From Kribbella monticola (GTDB lineage Bacteria; Actinomycetota; Actinomycetes; Propionibacteriales; Kribbellaceae): DNA of 64,000 bases. This document shows, piece after piece, positions 8,452 through 20,111 of the stretch. Each line of letters opens with the position of its first letter. Within the stretch, counting starts at the first letter, position 1. The position numbers and the translations under genes were made by a program. The stretch is from assembly GCF_003261635.1 (NCBI RefSeq), contig NZ_QFXK01000022.1:1-64000 (forward strand). Reading direction: 5' to 3'. The notes under the pieces were generated by a model. The model ran no database searches. It worked only from the letters and a program-made list of their open reading frames with translations, and was not told the origin of the DNA.

Positions 8452-9431
8452 CCGGAGAGCTGGAAGTAGAAGAGGTGGGGAGCCCCGTGGTCGAGCAGGC
8501 GTCCGATCCGCGGCGGGTGCTGCTGGTCGCGCACACCGGCCGCGAGTTCGCCGTCGAGGTGGCGCGCGAGGCGCACCGGCTGCTGACCGGCGCGGGCCTG
8601 GTGGTCCGGCTGGTCGGCGACGAGGCGGAGGCGCTTGAGCTGGACCCGGTCGAGATCGCGTACGACGCGGAGAAGGCGGCCCAGGATGTCGAGCTGATCA
8701 TCGTGCTCGGCGGCGACGGGTCGATCCTGCGCGGCGCCGAGCTGGCCCGCCCGCACGGGACGCCGGTGCTCGGCGTCAATCTCGGACACGTCGGCTTCCT
8801 GGCCGAGGCCGAGGTCGACGACCTGGAGCGGATCGTCCAGGTCGTGGTCGACCGGACGTACACGGTCGAGGAGCGGATGACGCTCGCGGTCGACGTCTGG
8901 GTCGACGGCGAACTGGTCTTCGACACCTGGGCGCTGAACGAGGCGAGCGTCGAGAAGGCCGCCCGGGAGAAGATGCTCGAGGTGCTGGTCGCGGTCGACG
9001 GCCGGCCGCTGTCGCGCTGGGGCTGCGACGGCGTCGTGGTCGCAACACCGACCGGCAGTACGGCGTACGCGTTCTCCGCCGGCGGCCCGATCGTCTGGCC
9101 CGAGGTCGAGGCGATCTTGATGGTGCCGTTGAGCGCGCACGCGCTGTTCTCCCGGCCGATCGTGGTGGCGCCGACGTCGAAGCTGTCGGTCGAGCTGGTC
9201 GCGGCCTGGCACGGGCGCGGGGTGTTGTGGTGCGACGGCCGGCGGATGGTCGAGGTCCCGCCGGGTGCCCGGATCGAGGTCCGGCGCGGCAAGATGCCGG
9301 TCCGGCTGGCGCGGGCGCACGAGGCCTCCTTCACCGACCGGCTGGTGGCCAAGTTCGACCTGCCGGTGCTGGGCTGGCGTGGCACGGCCGAGCTGAATCG
9401 GCGCAAGCAGAGCGCACAAGAGGAGAAGTAG
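8448..9431 (+). CDS. nadK: NAD kinase
   Basis: This 327-residue protein makes NADP from NAD and ATP or polyphosphate. Visible motifs are GGDGSILR (near residue 88), NLGHVGFLAEAE, the NE/ASVEKA segment and the nucleotide loop TPTGSTAYAFSAGGPIV. It begins with a GTG overlapping the tlyA stop. A short acidic N-terminal extension precedes the conserved VLLVAHTGRE. It ends 4 bases before recN, keeping the tlyA-nadK-recN order of other actinobacteria. Confidence 0.95.
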   Translation: MTGELEVEEVGSPVVEQASDPRRVLLVAHTGREFAVEVAREAHRLLTGAGLVVRLVGDEAEALELDPVEIAYDAEKAAQDVELIIVLGGDGSILRGAELARPHGTPVLGVNLGHVGFLAEAEVDDLERIVQVVVDRTYTVEERMTLAVDVWVDGELVFDTWALNEASVEKAAREKMLEVLVAVDGRPLSRWGCDGVVVATPTGSTAYAFSAGGPIVWPEVEAILMVPLSAHALFSRPIVVAPTSKLSVELVAAWHGRGVLWCDGRRMVEVPPGARIEVRRGKMPVRLARAHEASFTDRLVAKFDLPVLGWRGTAELNRRKQSAQEEK

Positions 9432-9435
9432 GGCG

Positions 9436-11163
9436 ATGATTTCCGAGATCCGCATCACCGGGCTGGGCGTGATCGAGGACGCCACCTTGGAACTCGATCC
9501 CGGCTTCACCGCGGTCACCGGTGAGACCGGCGCCGGCAAGACGATGGTCGTCACCGGCGTGAACATGCTGCTCGGCGGTCGCGCGGACAGCGGCCTGGTC
9601 CGTCACGGCGTACGGCGTGCGCGGGTCGAGGGCAGGGCGCGCAACGTGCCGAAGTCGATCGTCCGGGAGGCCGAGGAGCGCGGCGGCGAGCTGGATGACG
9701 ACGACGAGTTGCTGATCGCCCGCGAATTGTCGTCCGAGGGCCGGTCTCGGGCCTTCCTGGGCGGCGCCTCCGTGCCGGTGTCGGTGCTCGCCGAGGTTTC
9801 CGGCGACCTGGTCGCGATCCACGGGCAGGCCGACCAGTGGCGGTTGCTGCAGCCCGCGCGGCAGCGGGAGACGCTGGACACGTTCGCCGGCAAGGCGGTG
9901 CTGGTGCCGCTGGGGGAGTACGCGTCGGCGTACAAGCGGCATCGTGAGGTGGAGGCCGAGCTGATCGAGCTGACCACCCGGCAGCGCGATCGCCTGGCCG
10001 AGGCGGATCTGCTGCGGTTCGGGCTCGACGAGATCGCGAAGGCCGAGCCGTTGCCGGGCGAGGACCGCGAACTGGCGGCCGAGGAGGAGCGCCTCGCGTA
10101 CGCCGATGGCCTCCGGTCGGCGGCCACCACGGCCGGCGACGCGCTCGCCTCCGACGACCTCGATTCGAGCCGGCCGAACGACGTACTGGGCCTGCTCTCG
10201 CTGGCCAAGCAGGTCCTCGACGGCGAGCGTGAGCACGACAACAAGCTCGCCGAACTCGCCGACCGGGCCGGCGAACTGGGCTATCTCGCGGCGGATCTGG
10301 CCGGCGAGCTTTCGTCGTACGCGGCCGATATCGACACCGATCCGGCCCGGCTGGCCGTGGTGAGTGAGCGGCGAAGCCTGCTGACCGGCCTGGTCCGCAA
10401 GTACGGCGACCAGGAGGGCACCGTCGACGAGGTGCTCGAATGGACCAAGCGATCGGCCGCCCGGCTGGCCGAGCTGGACGGCAGCGACGAGCGGGTCGAG
10501 TTGCTGACCGCCGAGCAGTTGGAGCTGCAGGCGCAGCTGAAGGATCTCGGCAGCCAGGTCAGTGCGGCTCGCAAGGAAGCGGCCGCGCGGCTCGGGGTCG
10601 CGGTGTCGGCAGAGTTGAGTGGCCTGGCGATGCCGCACGCGACGCTGACCGTCGAGGTGCACGAGACGACCGCAGGACCGTTCGGTGCCGACGAGATCGA
10701 GTTCTGCTTCGCGGCGAACCCGGGCAGCCCGGCGCGCCCGCTGCAGAAGGCCGCCTCGGGCGGTGAGCTGTCCCGGGTCATGCTCGCGCTCGAGGTGATC
10801 CTGTCCGACACGCACCCGGTGCCGACGCTGGTCTTCGACGAGATCGACGCCGGGATCGGTGGCCGGGCGGCGGTCGAGGTCGGCAAGCGGCTGGCCCGGC
10901 TGGCGGAGAAGGCGCAGGTGATCGTGGTGACCCACCTGCCCCAGGTGGCCGCGTTCGCCGACCGGCACGCGGTGGTGCTGAAGAGCGACGACGGCTCGGT
11001 CACCACCAGCGGCCTGGTCGCGCTGGACGACGACGCCCGGCTGAAGGAACTCTCCCGGATGATGGCCGGCCTGGAGAACTCCGACGCGGCCCAGGCACAC
11101 GCCGAGGAATTGCTGGCGCTGGCGGCGGAGCGGCATACGAAATCACGCAAGAAGAAGCGCTGA
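9436..11163 (+). CDS. recN: DNA repair protein RecN
   Basis: The 575-residue SMC-like ATPase has Walker A GETGAGKTMVV near residue 34, IHGQADQWRLL (RecN signature), long coiled-coil arms around residues 160-380, the ABC signature ASGGELSRVMLALE and Walker B VFDEIDAGIGG. RecN acts in double-strand break repair. The ATG 9436 is preceded by AGGAG at 9419-9423. The length is normal for the family. I saw no recognisable LexA box just upstream; expression probably comes from the tlyA operon. Confidence 0.95.
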   Translation: MISEIRITGLGVIEDATLELDPGFTAVTGETGAGKTMVVTGVNMLLGGRADSGLVRHGVRRARVEGRARNVPKSIVREAEERGGELDDDDELLIARELSSEGRSRAFLGGASVPVSVLAEVSGDLVAIHGQADQWRLLQPARQRETLDTFAGKAVLVPLGEYASAYKRHREVEAELIELTTRQRDRLAEADLLRFGLDEIAKAEPLPGEDRELAAEEERLAYADGLRSAATTAGDALASDDLDSSRPNDVLGLLSLAKQVLDGEREHDNKLAELADRAGELGYLAADLAGELSSYAADIDTDPARLAVVSERRSLLTGLVRKYGDQEGTVDEVLEWTKRSAARLAELDGSDERVELLTAEQLELQAQLKDLGSQVSAARKEAAARLGVAVSAELSGLAMPHATLTVEVHETTAGPFGADEIEFCFAANPGSPARPLQKAASGGELSRVMLALEVILSDTHPVPTLVFDEIDAGIGGRAAVEVGKRLARLAEKAQVIVVTHLPQVAAFADRHAVVLKSDDGSVTTSGLVALDDDARLKELSRMMAGLENSDAAQAHAEELLALAAERHTKSRKKKR

Positions 11164-11306
11164 TCGTCACCGTCGGTGCCCGCTTGCTCACCACTGGGTC
11201 AAAAGGATGATTCAGCGGGTTGTCAGCGGGTACGAGAATGTGAATGAGTCTGCCCCGGGTTCAAAAGGCGGGCGGAAGGCTCTTGACATGGCAGGATGAG
11301 AGCGCG

Positions 11307-12488
11307 ATGAAACTGCCCAGCCTGCGTCGAGCACGCCCCACTGAACTGCCCGGGATCACCGGAGTGGTCCGGCTGGATCGCCGTACCAAGAATCTCACCA
11401 AACGGCTTAAGCCGGGCGAGATCGCGGTGATCGACCATGTCGACCTGGACCGGGTCAGCGCGGAGGCCCTGGTGGACTGCCGGGTCGGCGCGGTCCTCAA
11501 CGTGTCCGACTCGATCTCCGGCCGCTATCCCAACCTCGGGCCCGAGATCCTGGTCGAGGCCGGGATCCCCTTGGTCGACGGCATCGGCCGCGAGGTGTTC
11601 TCGGTGCTGCACGAGGGCGAACGGGTCCGGGTCCACGACGGCGTGCTGTACCGCGGCGAGGAAGTCATCGCCAAGGGGCTGTCGCAGGACACCCAGACCG
11701 TAGCCGAGCAGATGGACGACGCCCGCGCGGGCCTGTCGACCCAGCTCGAGGCGTTCACCGCGAACACGCTGGAGTACCTGCGCCGCGAGCGTGACCTGCT
11801 GCTCGACGGCGTCGGCGTACCGGCGATCCACACGCCGATGGACGGCAAGCACGTGCTGATCGTGGTCCGCGGGTACGACTACCGCGAGGACCTCGTCGCG
11901 CTGCGGCCGTACATCCGGGAGTATCGCCCGGTCCTGATCGGCGTCGACGGTGGCGCCGACGCGCTGGTCGAGAACGGCTACGTGCCGGACGTGATCGTCG
12001 GCGACATGGACTCGGTCAAGGACGAGACGCTCAAGTGCGGCGCCGAGGTGATCGTGCACGCCTACCGCGACGGTCGCGCGCCGGGCGCGGAGCGGCTCGA
12101 GCGGCTCGGGGTGGACTCGATCGAGTTCCCGGCCACCGGCACCAGCGAGGACGTCGCGATGCTGCTGGCCGATTCCAAGGGTGCGTCGCTGATCGTCGCG
12201 GTCGGCACCCACAACTCGCTGGTGGAGTTCCTCGACAAGGGGCGCTCCGGGATGGCGAGCACCTTCATCACCCGGTTGCGGGTCGGTGCCAAGTTGGTGG
12301 ACGCCAAGGGTGTCGGCCGGCTGTACCGCAGCAGGGTGTCTACCTTCCAGGTGATAGCGCTGATCGTGGCCGGGTTGTTCGCACTGGGCGTGGCGATGGT
12401 GGTCATCGGTGCCGACGACGTGCTGTGGTCGATCATGAAGGCGCGCTGGAACGACTTCGTTTACTGGATCCGGGAGCTGTTCACGTGA
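11307..12488 (+). CDS. steA: Septation protein SteA
   Basis: The 393-residue protein combines a thiamin-pyrophosphokinase-like fold (IGVDGGADALVENGYVPD, VGDMDSVKDE, GTSEDVAMLLA) with one C-terminal membrane helix (FQVIALIVAGLFALGVAMVV) and a short tail. In Corynebacterium SteA and SteB are cytokinetic-ring proteins that regulate the peptidoglycan hydrolase RipA. ATG 11307 gives the conserved MKLPSLRR start; an upstream in-frame ATG at 11244 would add an unsupported extension. The stop overlaps steB (GTGA). Confidence 0.9.
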   Translation: MKLPSLRRARPTELPGITGVVRLDRRTKNLTKRLKPGEIAVIDHVDLDRVSAEALVDCRVGAVLNVSDSISGRYPNLGPEILVEAGIPLVDGIGREVFSVLHEGERVRVHDGVLYRGEEVIAKGLSQDTQTVAEQMDDARAGLSTQLEAFTANTLEYLRRERDLLLDGVGVPAIHTPMDGKHVLIVVRGYDYREDLVALRPYIREYRPVLIGVDGGADALVENGYVPDVIVGDMDSVKDETLKCGAEVIVHAYRDGRAPGAERLERLGVDSIEFPATGTSEDVAMLLADSKGASLIVAVGTHNSLVEFLDKGRSGMASTFITRLRVGAKLVDAKGVGRLYRSRVSTFQVIALIVAGLFALGVAMVVIGADDVLWSIMKARWNDFVYWIRELFT

Positions 12489-13426
12489 TCGACTTTCGCT
12501 ACCACATCGTCTCGATCGTGGCGATCTTCTTCGCCCTGGGCGCCGGTGTGGTGCTCGGTGCCGGGCCGCTGAAAGGGACCGGCGCCGACGTCGTCCAGGC
12601 GCAGGCCAAGAAGGACCGGGCCGCGCTGGAGGATGCCCGCGCCGAGCTCATCCAGGCACAGTCGCTGGACAAGTACCGCGACGACTACGTCGCCAAGGTG
12701 ACCGCCGGGCTGACCGTCGGCAAGCTGACCGGCAAGCGGGTCTGCGTCGTGACGATGCCCTCGGCCGACGGCGACCTGGCGAACCAGGTGCAGGACACGA
12801 TCGAGGCGGCCGGCGGCCAGGTGACCACCCGGATCGCGCTGGACAGCAAGCTGTTCGACCCGGGTCAGCGGCAGCTGGTCGAGCCGCTGGTCAACGAGCT
12901 CGTCACCGCCGACGTGACCTTCCCGGCCGACAGTACGACGTACCAGCGGGCCGGCATGATCCTGGCCCGCGGCGTCGCCGGCAAGGAAGAGGGCAAGCTG
13001 GTCGACTCCGAGGCGACCAAGATCATCAGCGGACTGACCGGCTCGAAGCTGCTGTCGCTGAAGCCGACGCCGAAGGACCGCTGCAGCCTGGCTGTGGTGG
13101 TCGCCGCGGACCCGCCGACGCCGGCCCCGGACAACTCGTCGTACAACGACGCGGTGGACTTCGCCGAGGGACTGGATGCGGGCAGCGCGGGCGTGGTGGT
13201 CGCCGGGACGCCGGACACCGCGCAGAACGGTGGCCTGCTGAAGTCGCTGCGCGGTGACGCCGACGCGACCAAGAGCCTGTCCTCCGTCGATGTCGCGAAC
13301 ATGCCGAGCGGTCAGGCGACGATCGTGTTCGCCCTGGTCGAGCAGGCCGGCGGCAAGGCGGGCCAGTACGGCGGTGTCGACGCCAAGAACGGTGTCGCGC
13401 CGACCGCGGTCCAGGCGAAGAACTGA
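12485..13426 (+). CDS. steB: SteB / copper transporter MctB-like membrane protein
   Basis: GTG 12485 overlaps the steA stop. The 313-residue product has one N-terminal membrane helix (IVSIVAIFFALGAGVVLGAG), a coiled-coil (QAQAKKDRAALEDARAELIQ), and an extracytoplasmic alpha/beta domain containing RVCVVTMPSADGDL. It is the DUF3186/MctB family: called a copper transporter in M. tuberculosis (Rv1698) and SteB in Corynebacterium. Adjacency to steA favours the cell-division role here. Confidence 0.88.
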   Translation: MIDFRYHIVSIVAIFFALGAGVVLGAGPLKGTGADVVQAQAKKDRAALEDARAELIQAQSLDKYRDDYVAKVTAGLTVGKLTGKRVCVVTMPSADGDLANQVQDTIEAAGGQVTTRIALDSKLFDPGQRQLVEPLVNELVTADVTFPADSTTYQRAGMILARGVAGKEEGKLVDSEATKIISGLTGSKLLSLKPTPKDRCSLAVVVAADPPTPAPDNSSYNDAVDFAEGLDAGSAGVVVAGTPDTAQNGGLLKSLRGDADATKSLSSVDVANMPSGQATIVFALVEQAGGKAGQYGGVDAKNGVAPTAVQAKN

Positions 13427-13441
13427 AAGGCTCGAAAGCCA

Positions 13442-14257
13442 ATGGGTTTGGGGAAGTTGGGCACCGCGCTGGTGTCCGCGGCGGCCGCTGCTGCCGTTGA
13501 GCGAGCCGCTGCGAAGCTGCCGAAGGAGAACCGGGCGCCGTTCGAGCGCACGAACCATCGCGGCGAGACGGTCACGTTGCTGGAAGGCCCGGTGGCCGTG
13601 CTGGGCGCGCTCGCCGGTGTCGCCGCCGGAGCTTCTGGGCGCGAACGTACGGCCGCGCTGATCGCCGGCTCGGTGTCCGGTGCCGTCGGCGCGTACGACG
13701 ATCTTGCGGGAACCACGACCACCAAGGGTTTTCGCGGTCATCTGAGTGCGCTGCGGCGCGGTGAGGTGACCAGCGGTGCGGTGAAGATCCTCGGGGTCGG
13801 CGCGGCCGGACTCGTTGCCGCTGCCTTGCTGCCACGCCCATCGAAGGGTTTCGGTGCCGCAGTCGGGATCGTTGCCGACGGCGCCTTGATCGCCGGTACG
13901 GCGAACCTCACCAACCTGATGGACCTCCGCCCCGGACGCGCCTTGAAGGCGGTGACCGCGCTGAGCGCTCCGGTGGCTCTGGTCAGCGGATCGGCGTCGG
14001 CCGTGGTCGGTGCGGCTGCCGCAGCGGCGCCCGCGGATCTCGGCGAGCGCTCGATGCTCGGCGACTGCGGCGCGAACGGCCTCGGCGCGATCACCGGTAC
14101 GGCGTTGGCCGCGTCGCTACCGCGTCCGCTCAAGGTGCTGGTGCTGGGTGTGGTCCTCGCGTTGAATCTCGCCAGCGAGAAGGTCAGCTTCACCAAGGTG
14201 ATCGCCGAGACTCCGGCCCTGGACAAGATCGACCAGTGGGGCCGACGACCCCGGTGA
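13442..14257 (+). CDS. MraY/WecA-like glycosyl-1-phosphate transferase homologue
   Basis: The 271-residue membrane protein has several hydrophobic helices and the polyprenyl-phosphate GlcNAc/MurNAc transferase signatures AYDDLAG, ANLTNLMDLRPGRALK and ERSMLGDCGANGLGA. It is shorter than MraY (about 360 residues) and lacks the usual N-terminal helices, so its activity may differ. Placed between steB and murJ, it is likely involved in lipid-linked envelope sugar precursors. The stop overlaps murJ (GTGA). Confidence 0.75.
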   Translation: MGLGKLGTALVSAAAAAAVERAAAKLPKENRAPFERTNHRGETVTLLEGPVAVLGALAGVAAGASGRERTAALIAGSVSGAVGAYDDLAGTTTTKGFRGHLSALRRGEVTSGAVKILGVGAAGLVAAALLPRPSKGFGAAVGIVADGALIAGTANLTNLMDLRPGRALKAVTALSAPVALVSGSASAVVGAAAAAAPADLGERSMLGDCGANGLGAITGTALAASLPRPLKVLVLGVVLALNLASEKVSFTKVIAETPALDKIDQWGRRPR

Positions 14258-15861
14258 CCACCGGTGGTCGGATCGCCCGGGCCGCTCTGCTCGTCGCGGG
14301 CGTCACGGTCCTGGCGCGCGTGGTCGGGTTCGGGCGATGGCTGGTCTTCTCCAAGACGGTAGGCGCCGGGTGTCTCGCCGACGCCTACGCGACAGCGAAC
14401 CAGCTTCCGAACGTCCTGTTCGAGATCGTGGTCGGCGGTGCACTGGCCGGTGCGGTGATCCCGGTGCTGGCCGGTCCGGTGGCTCGCGGCGATCGCGCCG
14501 CGCAGGGCCGGATCATCGGTGCACTGCTGAGCTGGTCGCTGGTGCTGCTGACGCCGTTCGCCTTGCTGGCCTGGTTGTTCGCCTCGCGCTACACGGACGC
14601 GATGCTGGACGCCGGTCCTGAGTGTGGTGGTTCGTCCGCCACAGCGACGCGGATGCTGCTGATCTTCGTACCGCAGGTGTTCGGCTATGCGGTCACAGTG
14701 GTGGCGACGGCTGTGCTGCAGTCGCACAAGCGGTTCGCGGCCGGTGCTGTGGCTCCTCTGGTGTCCAGCCTGGTCGTGGTGGCGACCTACATCGCCTTTG
14801 CTTCTGTAGCTCCTGTTGCCGACCAGGCTTCGCGGGGAGCTTCCGACTTGCTTGCCTGGGGCACCACCTTCGGCGTACTGGCACTGGCCCTCACCGTGCT
14901 GGTGCCGATGCTGTTGCTGCGCTTGCCGATCAAGCCGACGCTGCGTCTCGACCCCGGGGTAGGACCGGTACTGCGGAAGCTCGCTGCGGCCGGCTTGATC
15001 GTGTTGGTTGCCCAGCAGGCGGCGTTCCTCGTCACGACCTACTTGGCGAACCACCGAGGCGCTGCTGGAAGCATCGCCGTCTACACCTGGGCGAACGCGG
15101 TGTACCTACTGCCGTACGCAGTACTGGCTGTTCCGATCACCACGGCGGTCTTCCCGCGACTGGCTGCCGCTTTCGATTCGCGGGACTTCGCAGCCTTCGA
15201 CCTGTACGCCGGTGGCTCTACTCGTGCAGTCATGCTCGCTGGTGGAGCCGGTGCCGCTCTCTTGGTGGGTACTGCGGTACCGGTGGCGCGGATCTTTGCT
15301 TACAACGACGGCCGGGTCGTGGAGTCGCAGGCGTCGTCGCTCGGCGCTGGGCTGGTTGCCTTCGCACCGGCGATCATCGGCTTCTCCGTATTGATGCACC
15401 TCGGCCGCGTGCTCTATGCGCGGCATGCTGGCCGTCAGGTCGCACTGGTCACTGGCGGCGCCTGGTTGGCCGTGGCGGTTGCTGGAGTGCTCCTGACCTT
15501 GGAGTGGGACGGGCTCGACGCAGTCGGCGCTCTGGCGGCTGCGATGTCGGTCGGCATGGTCGGGGGAGCAGTGGTGTTGCTTGTGGTGTTGCGGCAGATC
15601 GCCGGACCTGGTGTGCTCAGCGGGTTGCTGCGCGCCACAGTGGCTGCCTTGCTGGGTGCTGTGGTTGCCGGAGCGGTCGGTTGGGTTGTGGCGTTGCCTG
15701 CGGGTGACGGTGGCTGGGAGAGCGCCTTGGTGTTCTCGGTGCTATCCGGGCTGGCCGTAGTGCTCGTGTACGGCGGTGTCGTGGTGGCTGTCGATCGTTC
15801 GGACACTCGCGTGTTGCTGCGGCGTGGAGTCGTCCCCACTGGTGCGGAGGAAAAGCAATGA
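14254..15861 (+). CDS. murJ: MurJ/MviN-type lipid II flippase homologue
   Basis: The 535-residue integral membrane protein has about 14 hydrophobic segments and MOP-superfamily MurJ features: LARVVGFGRWLVFSKTVG, AYATANQLPNVLFE, GGALAGAVIPVL. MurJ flips lipid II across the membrane for peptidoglycan synthesis. The GTG 14254 overlaps the previous stop and is preferred to the GTG at 14236. A second MurJ probably exists near the end of the chromosome, as in many actinobacteria, making this one a paralogue. It overlaps the next gene by 4 bases (ATGA). Confidence 0.88.
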   Translation: MTTGGRIARAALLVAGVTVLARVVGFGRWLVFSKTVGAGCLADAYATANQLPNVLFEIVVGGALAGAVIPVLAGPVARGDRAAQGRIIGALLSWSLVLLTPFALLAWLFASRYTDAMLDAGPECGGSSATATRMLLIFVPQVFGYAVTVVATAVLQSHKRFAAGAVAPLVSSLVVVATYIAFASVAPVADQASRGASDLLAWGTTFGVLALALTVLVPMLLLRLPIKPTLRLDPGVGPVLRKLAAAGLIVLVAQQAAFLVTTYLANHRGAAGSIAVYTWANAVYLLPYAVLAVPITTAVFPRLAAAFDSRDFAAFDLYAGGSTRAVMLAGGAGAALLVGTAVPVARIFAYNDGRVVESQASSLGAGLVAFAPAIIGFSVLMHLGRVLYARHAGRQVALVTGGAWLAVAVAGVLLTLEWDGLDAVGALAAAMSVGMVGGAVVLLVVLRQIAGPGVLSGLLRATVAALLGAVVAGAVGWVVALPAGDGGWESALVFSVLSGLAVVLVYGGVVVAVDRSDTRVLLRRGVVPTGAEEKQ

Positions 15862-16883
15862 GGATCGGCCTGCTGCTGGCGGAGTCGCGGGGCGGGATCG
15901 GTCAGCACGTCGCCTCACTCGTACCGCGATACCTCAAGGCCGGCCACGAGGTCGTGGTCTGTGCACCGCCCGGTACTACGGATCACTTCGACTTCGGCGA
16001 GGCTGTGGTGGTCGCCCAAGCTCCTGGGTTGCGTGGCTGCGACGTGATCCACGCACACGGCTACCGGGCCGGTATGACGGCACTGCGCGATCGGTCGCGG
16101 CTCCGGCCGCTCGTGGTGACGTGGCACAACGCAGTACTGGCTCCTGGGCCGCGCGGGGTCGTGATGCGGCTCGGGCAGCGTTTGGTGGCTCGTGGTGCCG
16201 ATCTGACTCTGGGGGCGTCCAGCGACCTGGTGGAGCTCGCGCGTTCGCTGGGTGCTCGGCAGGCGCGTCTCGCGCCTGTTGCCGCGCCTGCGATGCCAGA
16301 GGTTCGTACGCCGTCGGCTGCTGTGCGGGAGTCGCTGGGGCTTGGTGATGGACCCGTCGTGCTCACTGTGGGTCGTCTCGCTCCGCAGAAGGACTACCCG
16401 ACGCTACTGTCGGTAGCCGCGCTCGTGGCTGAGGACCGGCCGGACGTGGTGTTCCTGGTGGTAGGTGACGGGCCGCTGCGGGACAACTTGCAGGCGCGGA
16501 TCGACGCTGAAGGGCTGCCGGTGCGGTTGCTGGGCCATCGGAGCGACGTCGCGGATCTGCTCGGGGCTTCGGATGCGTTCCTGTTGACTTCGCACTGGGA
16601 GGCGCGGGCGCTGGTGCTCCAGGAGGCGCTGCAGGTCGGCGTACCGGTGGTGGCGACGGCGGTCGGCGGCGTACCGGAGCTGGTCGGCGACAGCGCGGTA
16701 CTGGCGTTTCCGGGGGACTCGCGGGGGCTGGCGGACGGCGTACGGAAGGTTCTGGACGATCCCGCCGCAGCGGCCGCTATGCGGACAGAAGGCCTGAAGT
16801 TGGCTGCCGGATGGCCGGACGAAGACGAGGTTGCAAAGAATCTGTTGGACATCTACGCGGGTCTCGTCGCGACCACTGGTTGA
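15858..16883 (+). CDS. Glycosyltransferase family 4
   Basis: The 341-residue GT-B enzyme begins MRIGLLLAESRGGIGQHV and shows donor-domain motifs VVLTVGRLAPQKDYPTLL, VVGDGPLRDNL and EARALVLQEALQVGVPVVAT (the E-x7-E region). The acceptor domain has VIHAHGYRAGM. It is last in the steA-steB-MraY-like-murJ-GT4 run, all linked by 4-base overlaps except one 15-base gap. The likely role is sugar transfer to a lipid-linked envelope intermediate; the substrate cannot be read from sequence. Confidence 0.85.
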   Translation: MRIGLLLAESRGGIGQHVASLVPRYLKAGHEVVVCAPPGTTDHFDFGEAVVVAQAPGLRGCDVIHAHGYRAGMTALRDRSRLRPLVVTWHNAVLAPGPRGVVMRLGQRLVARGADLTLGASSDLVELARSLGARQARLAPVAAPAMPEVRTPSAAVRESLGLGDGPVVLTVGRLAPQKDYPTLLSVAALVAEDRPDVVFLVVGDGPLRDNLQARIDAEGLPVRLLGHRSDVADLLGASDAFLLTSHWEARALVLQEALQVGVPVVATAVGGVPELVGDSAVLAFPGDSRGLADGVRKVLDDPAAAAAMRTEGLKLAAGWPDEDEVAKNLLDIYAGLVATTG

Positions 16884-19284
<2,401 letters not shown>

Positions 19285-19285
<1 letters not shown>

Positions 19286-19356
19286 CCCACGCAGCTCCTC
19301 CGTCACCGCTCCCACCGTCCAGCCGTGGGTGGGAGCGCTGACGGAGCCGCGTGGGT
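19285..19356. terminator. Bidirectional terminator between Nudix and cyclophilin genes
   Basis: A long inverted repeat has outer arms ACCCACGC / GCGTGGGT and inner arms CGCTCCCACC / GGTGGGAGCG, with a short loop near 19315-19324. It lies between two convergent stop codons and touches both, so it can terminate both transcripts. Confidence 0.8.
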
Positions 19357-20084
19357 TAGTGGCCTAGTTGGCGGGCGATGAGGATGTTGGTGGTGCGGAC
19401 GGGGGTGCCGTCGACCGGGGCTGGGTCTTCGGGGGTGGGTTGGACGCCGGCGGCGGCTACGCGGTCGAGGGCGCGGAGGCCTAGGCGGTCTACGGTGCCG
19501 AAGACTGTGTAGTTGGGGCGGAGGCGGGAGTCGGCGAAGACCAGGAAGAACTGGCTGCCGTTCGTGTTGGGGCCCGCGTTGGCCATCGCAAGGGTGCCTC
19601 GGGCGTAGACCTTGCTGGTGCCGGTCGGGTCGGTGGGCCAGTTCGGGAGGTCGGTGGGGAGTTCGTCCTTGTACGAGTAGCCGGGGCCGCGTTCGCCGGT
19701 TCCCGTCGGGTCGCCGCACTGGAGGACCTTGAGGGTCGAGTACAGGGTCAGCCGGTGGCAGGTGGTGAAGTCGTAGAAGCGGCTGCGGGCGAGGTGAAGG
19801 AAGCTCTGCACCGTGCAGGGTGCCTTGGCGCGGTCGAGTGACAGCAGCATCGGGCCCTGGTTGGTGGCGAGGACGACCTTCACGATGCCCTTGTTCGGGG
19901 TGTTCACCGGGTCGGGCGGCAGGGACACCGGACGCGGCGACGGGTCGTCCGGCGTCGCGGTGTACTGGCAGGGGCCGCTGGTGGTGACGGCGTCCGCGAC
20001 GGGTGCTGCCGAGGCGGTCGGGGCGGTGGTCAGCAGTCCTGCGATGGTCAGCGCGCTGCACGCGATGACAGTGGTGACTCTCAT
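19356..20084 (-). CDS. Secreted cyclophilin-type peptidyl-prolyl isomerase
   Basis: The 242-residue product has a Sec signal peptide (hydrophobic IACSALTIAGLLTTA, cleavage near ASA-AP). A cyclophilin domain follows, with SFLHLARSRFYDFTTCHRL, GTLAMANAGPNTNGSQFFLV and NYTVFGTVD. The active-site Arg/Phe pattern of canonical FHR is TCHR here, so activity is plausible but not certain. ATG 20084 has AGGAG 8 bases before it. It probably helps fold exported proteins. Confidence 0.88.
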   Translation of the reverse strand: MRVTTVIACSALTIAGLLTTAPTASAAPVADAVTTSGPCQYTATPDDPSPRPVSLPPDPVNTPNKGIVKVVLATNQGPMLLSLDRAKAPCTVQSFLHLARSRFYDFTTCHRLTLYSTLKVLQCGDPTGTGERGPGYSYKDELPTDLPNWPTDPTGTSKVYARGTLAMANAGPNTNGSQFFLVFADSRLRPNYTVFGTVDRLGLRALDRVAAAGVQPTPEDPAPVDGTPVRTTNILIARQLGH

Positions 20085-20111
20085 CGATCTGTCTCCTAAT
20101 GGGCGTCGGGA

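Noticed and set aside
11283..11288. TTGACA before steA as a -35
   Set aside because: No -10 lies at the right distance before the start; a promoter there would fire inside the coding sequence.
11164..11306. SOS (LexA) box or PafBC motif near recN-steA
   Set aside because: TTGTCAGCG at 11220 starts like a PafBC promoter, but the downstream TAnnnT element is not at the required spacing.
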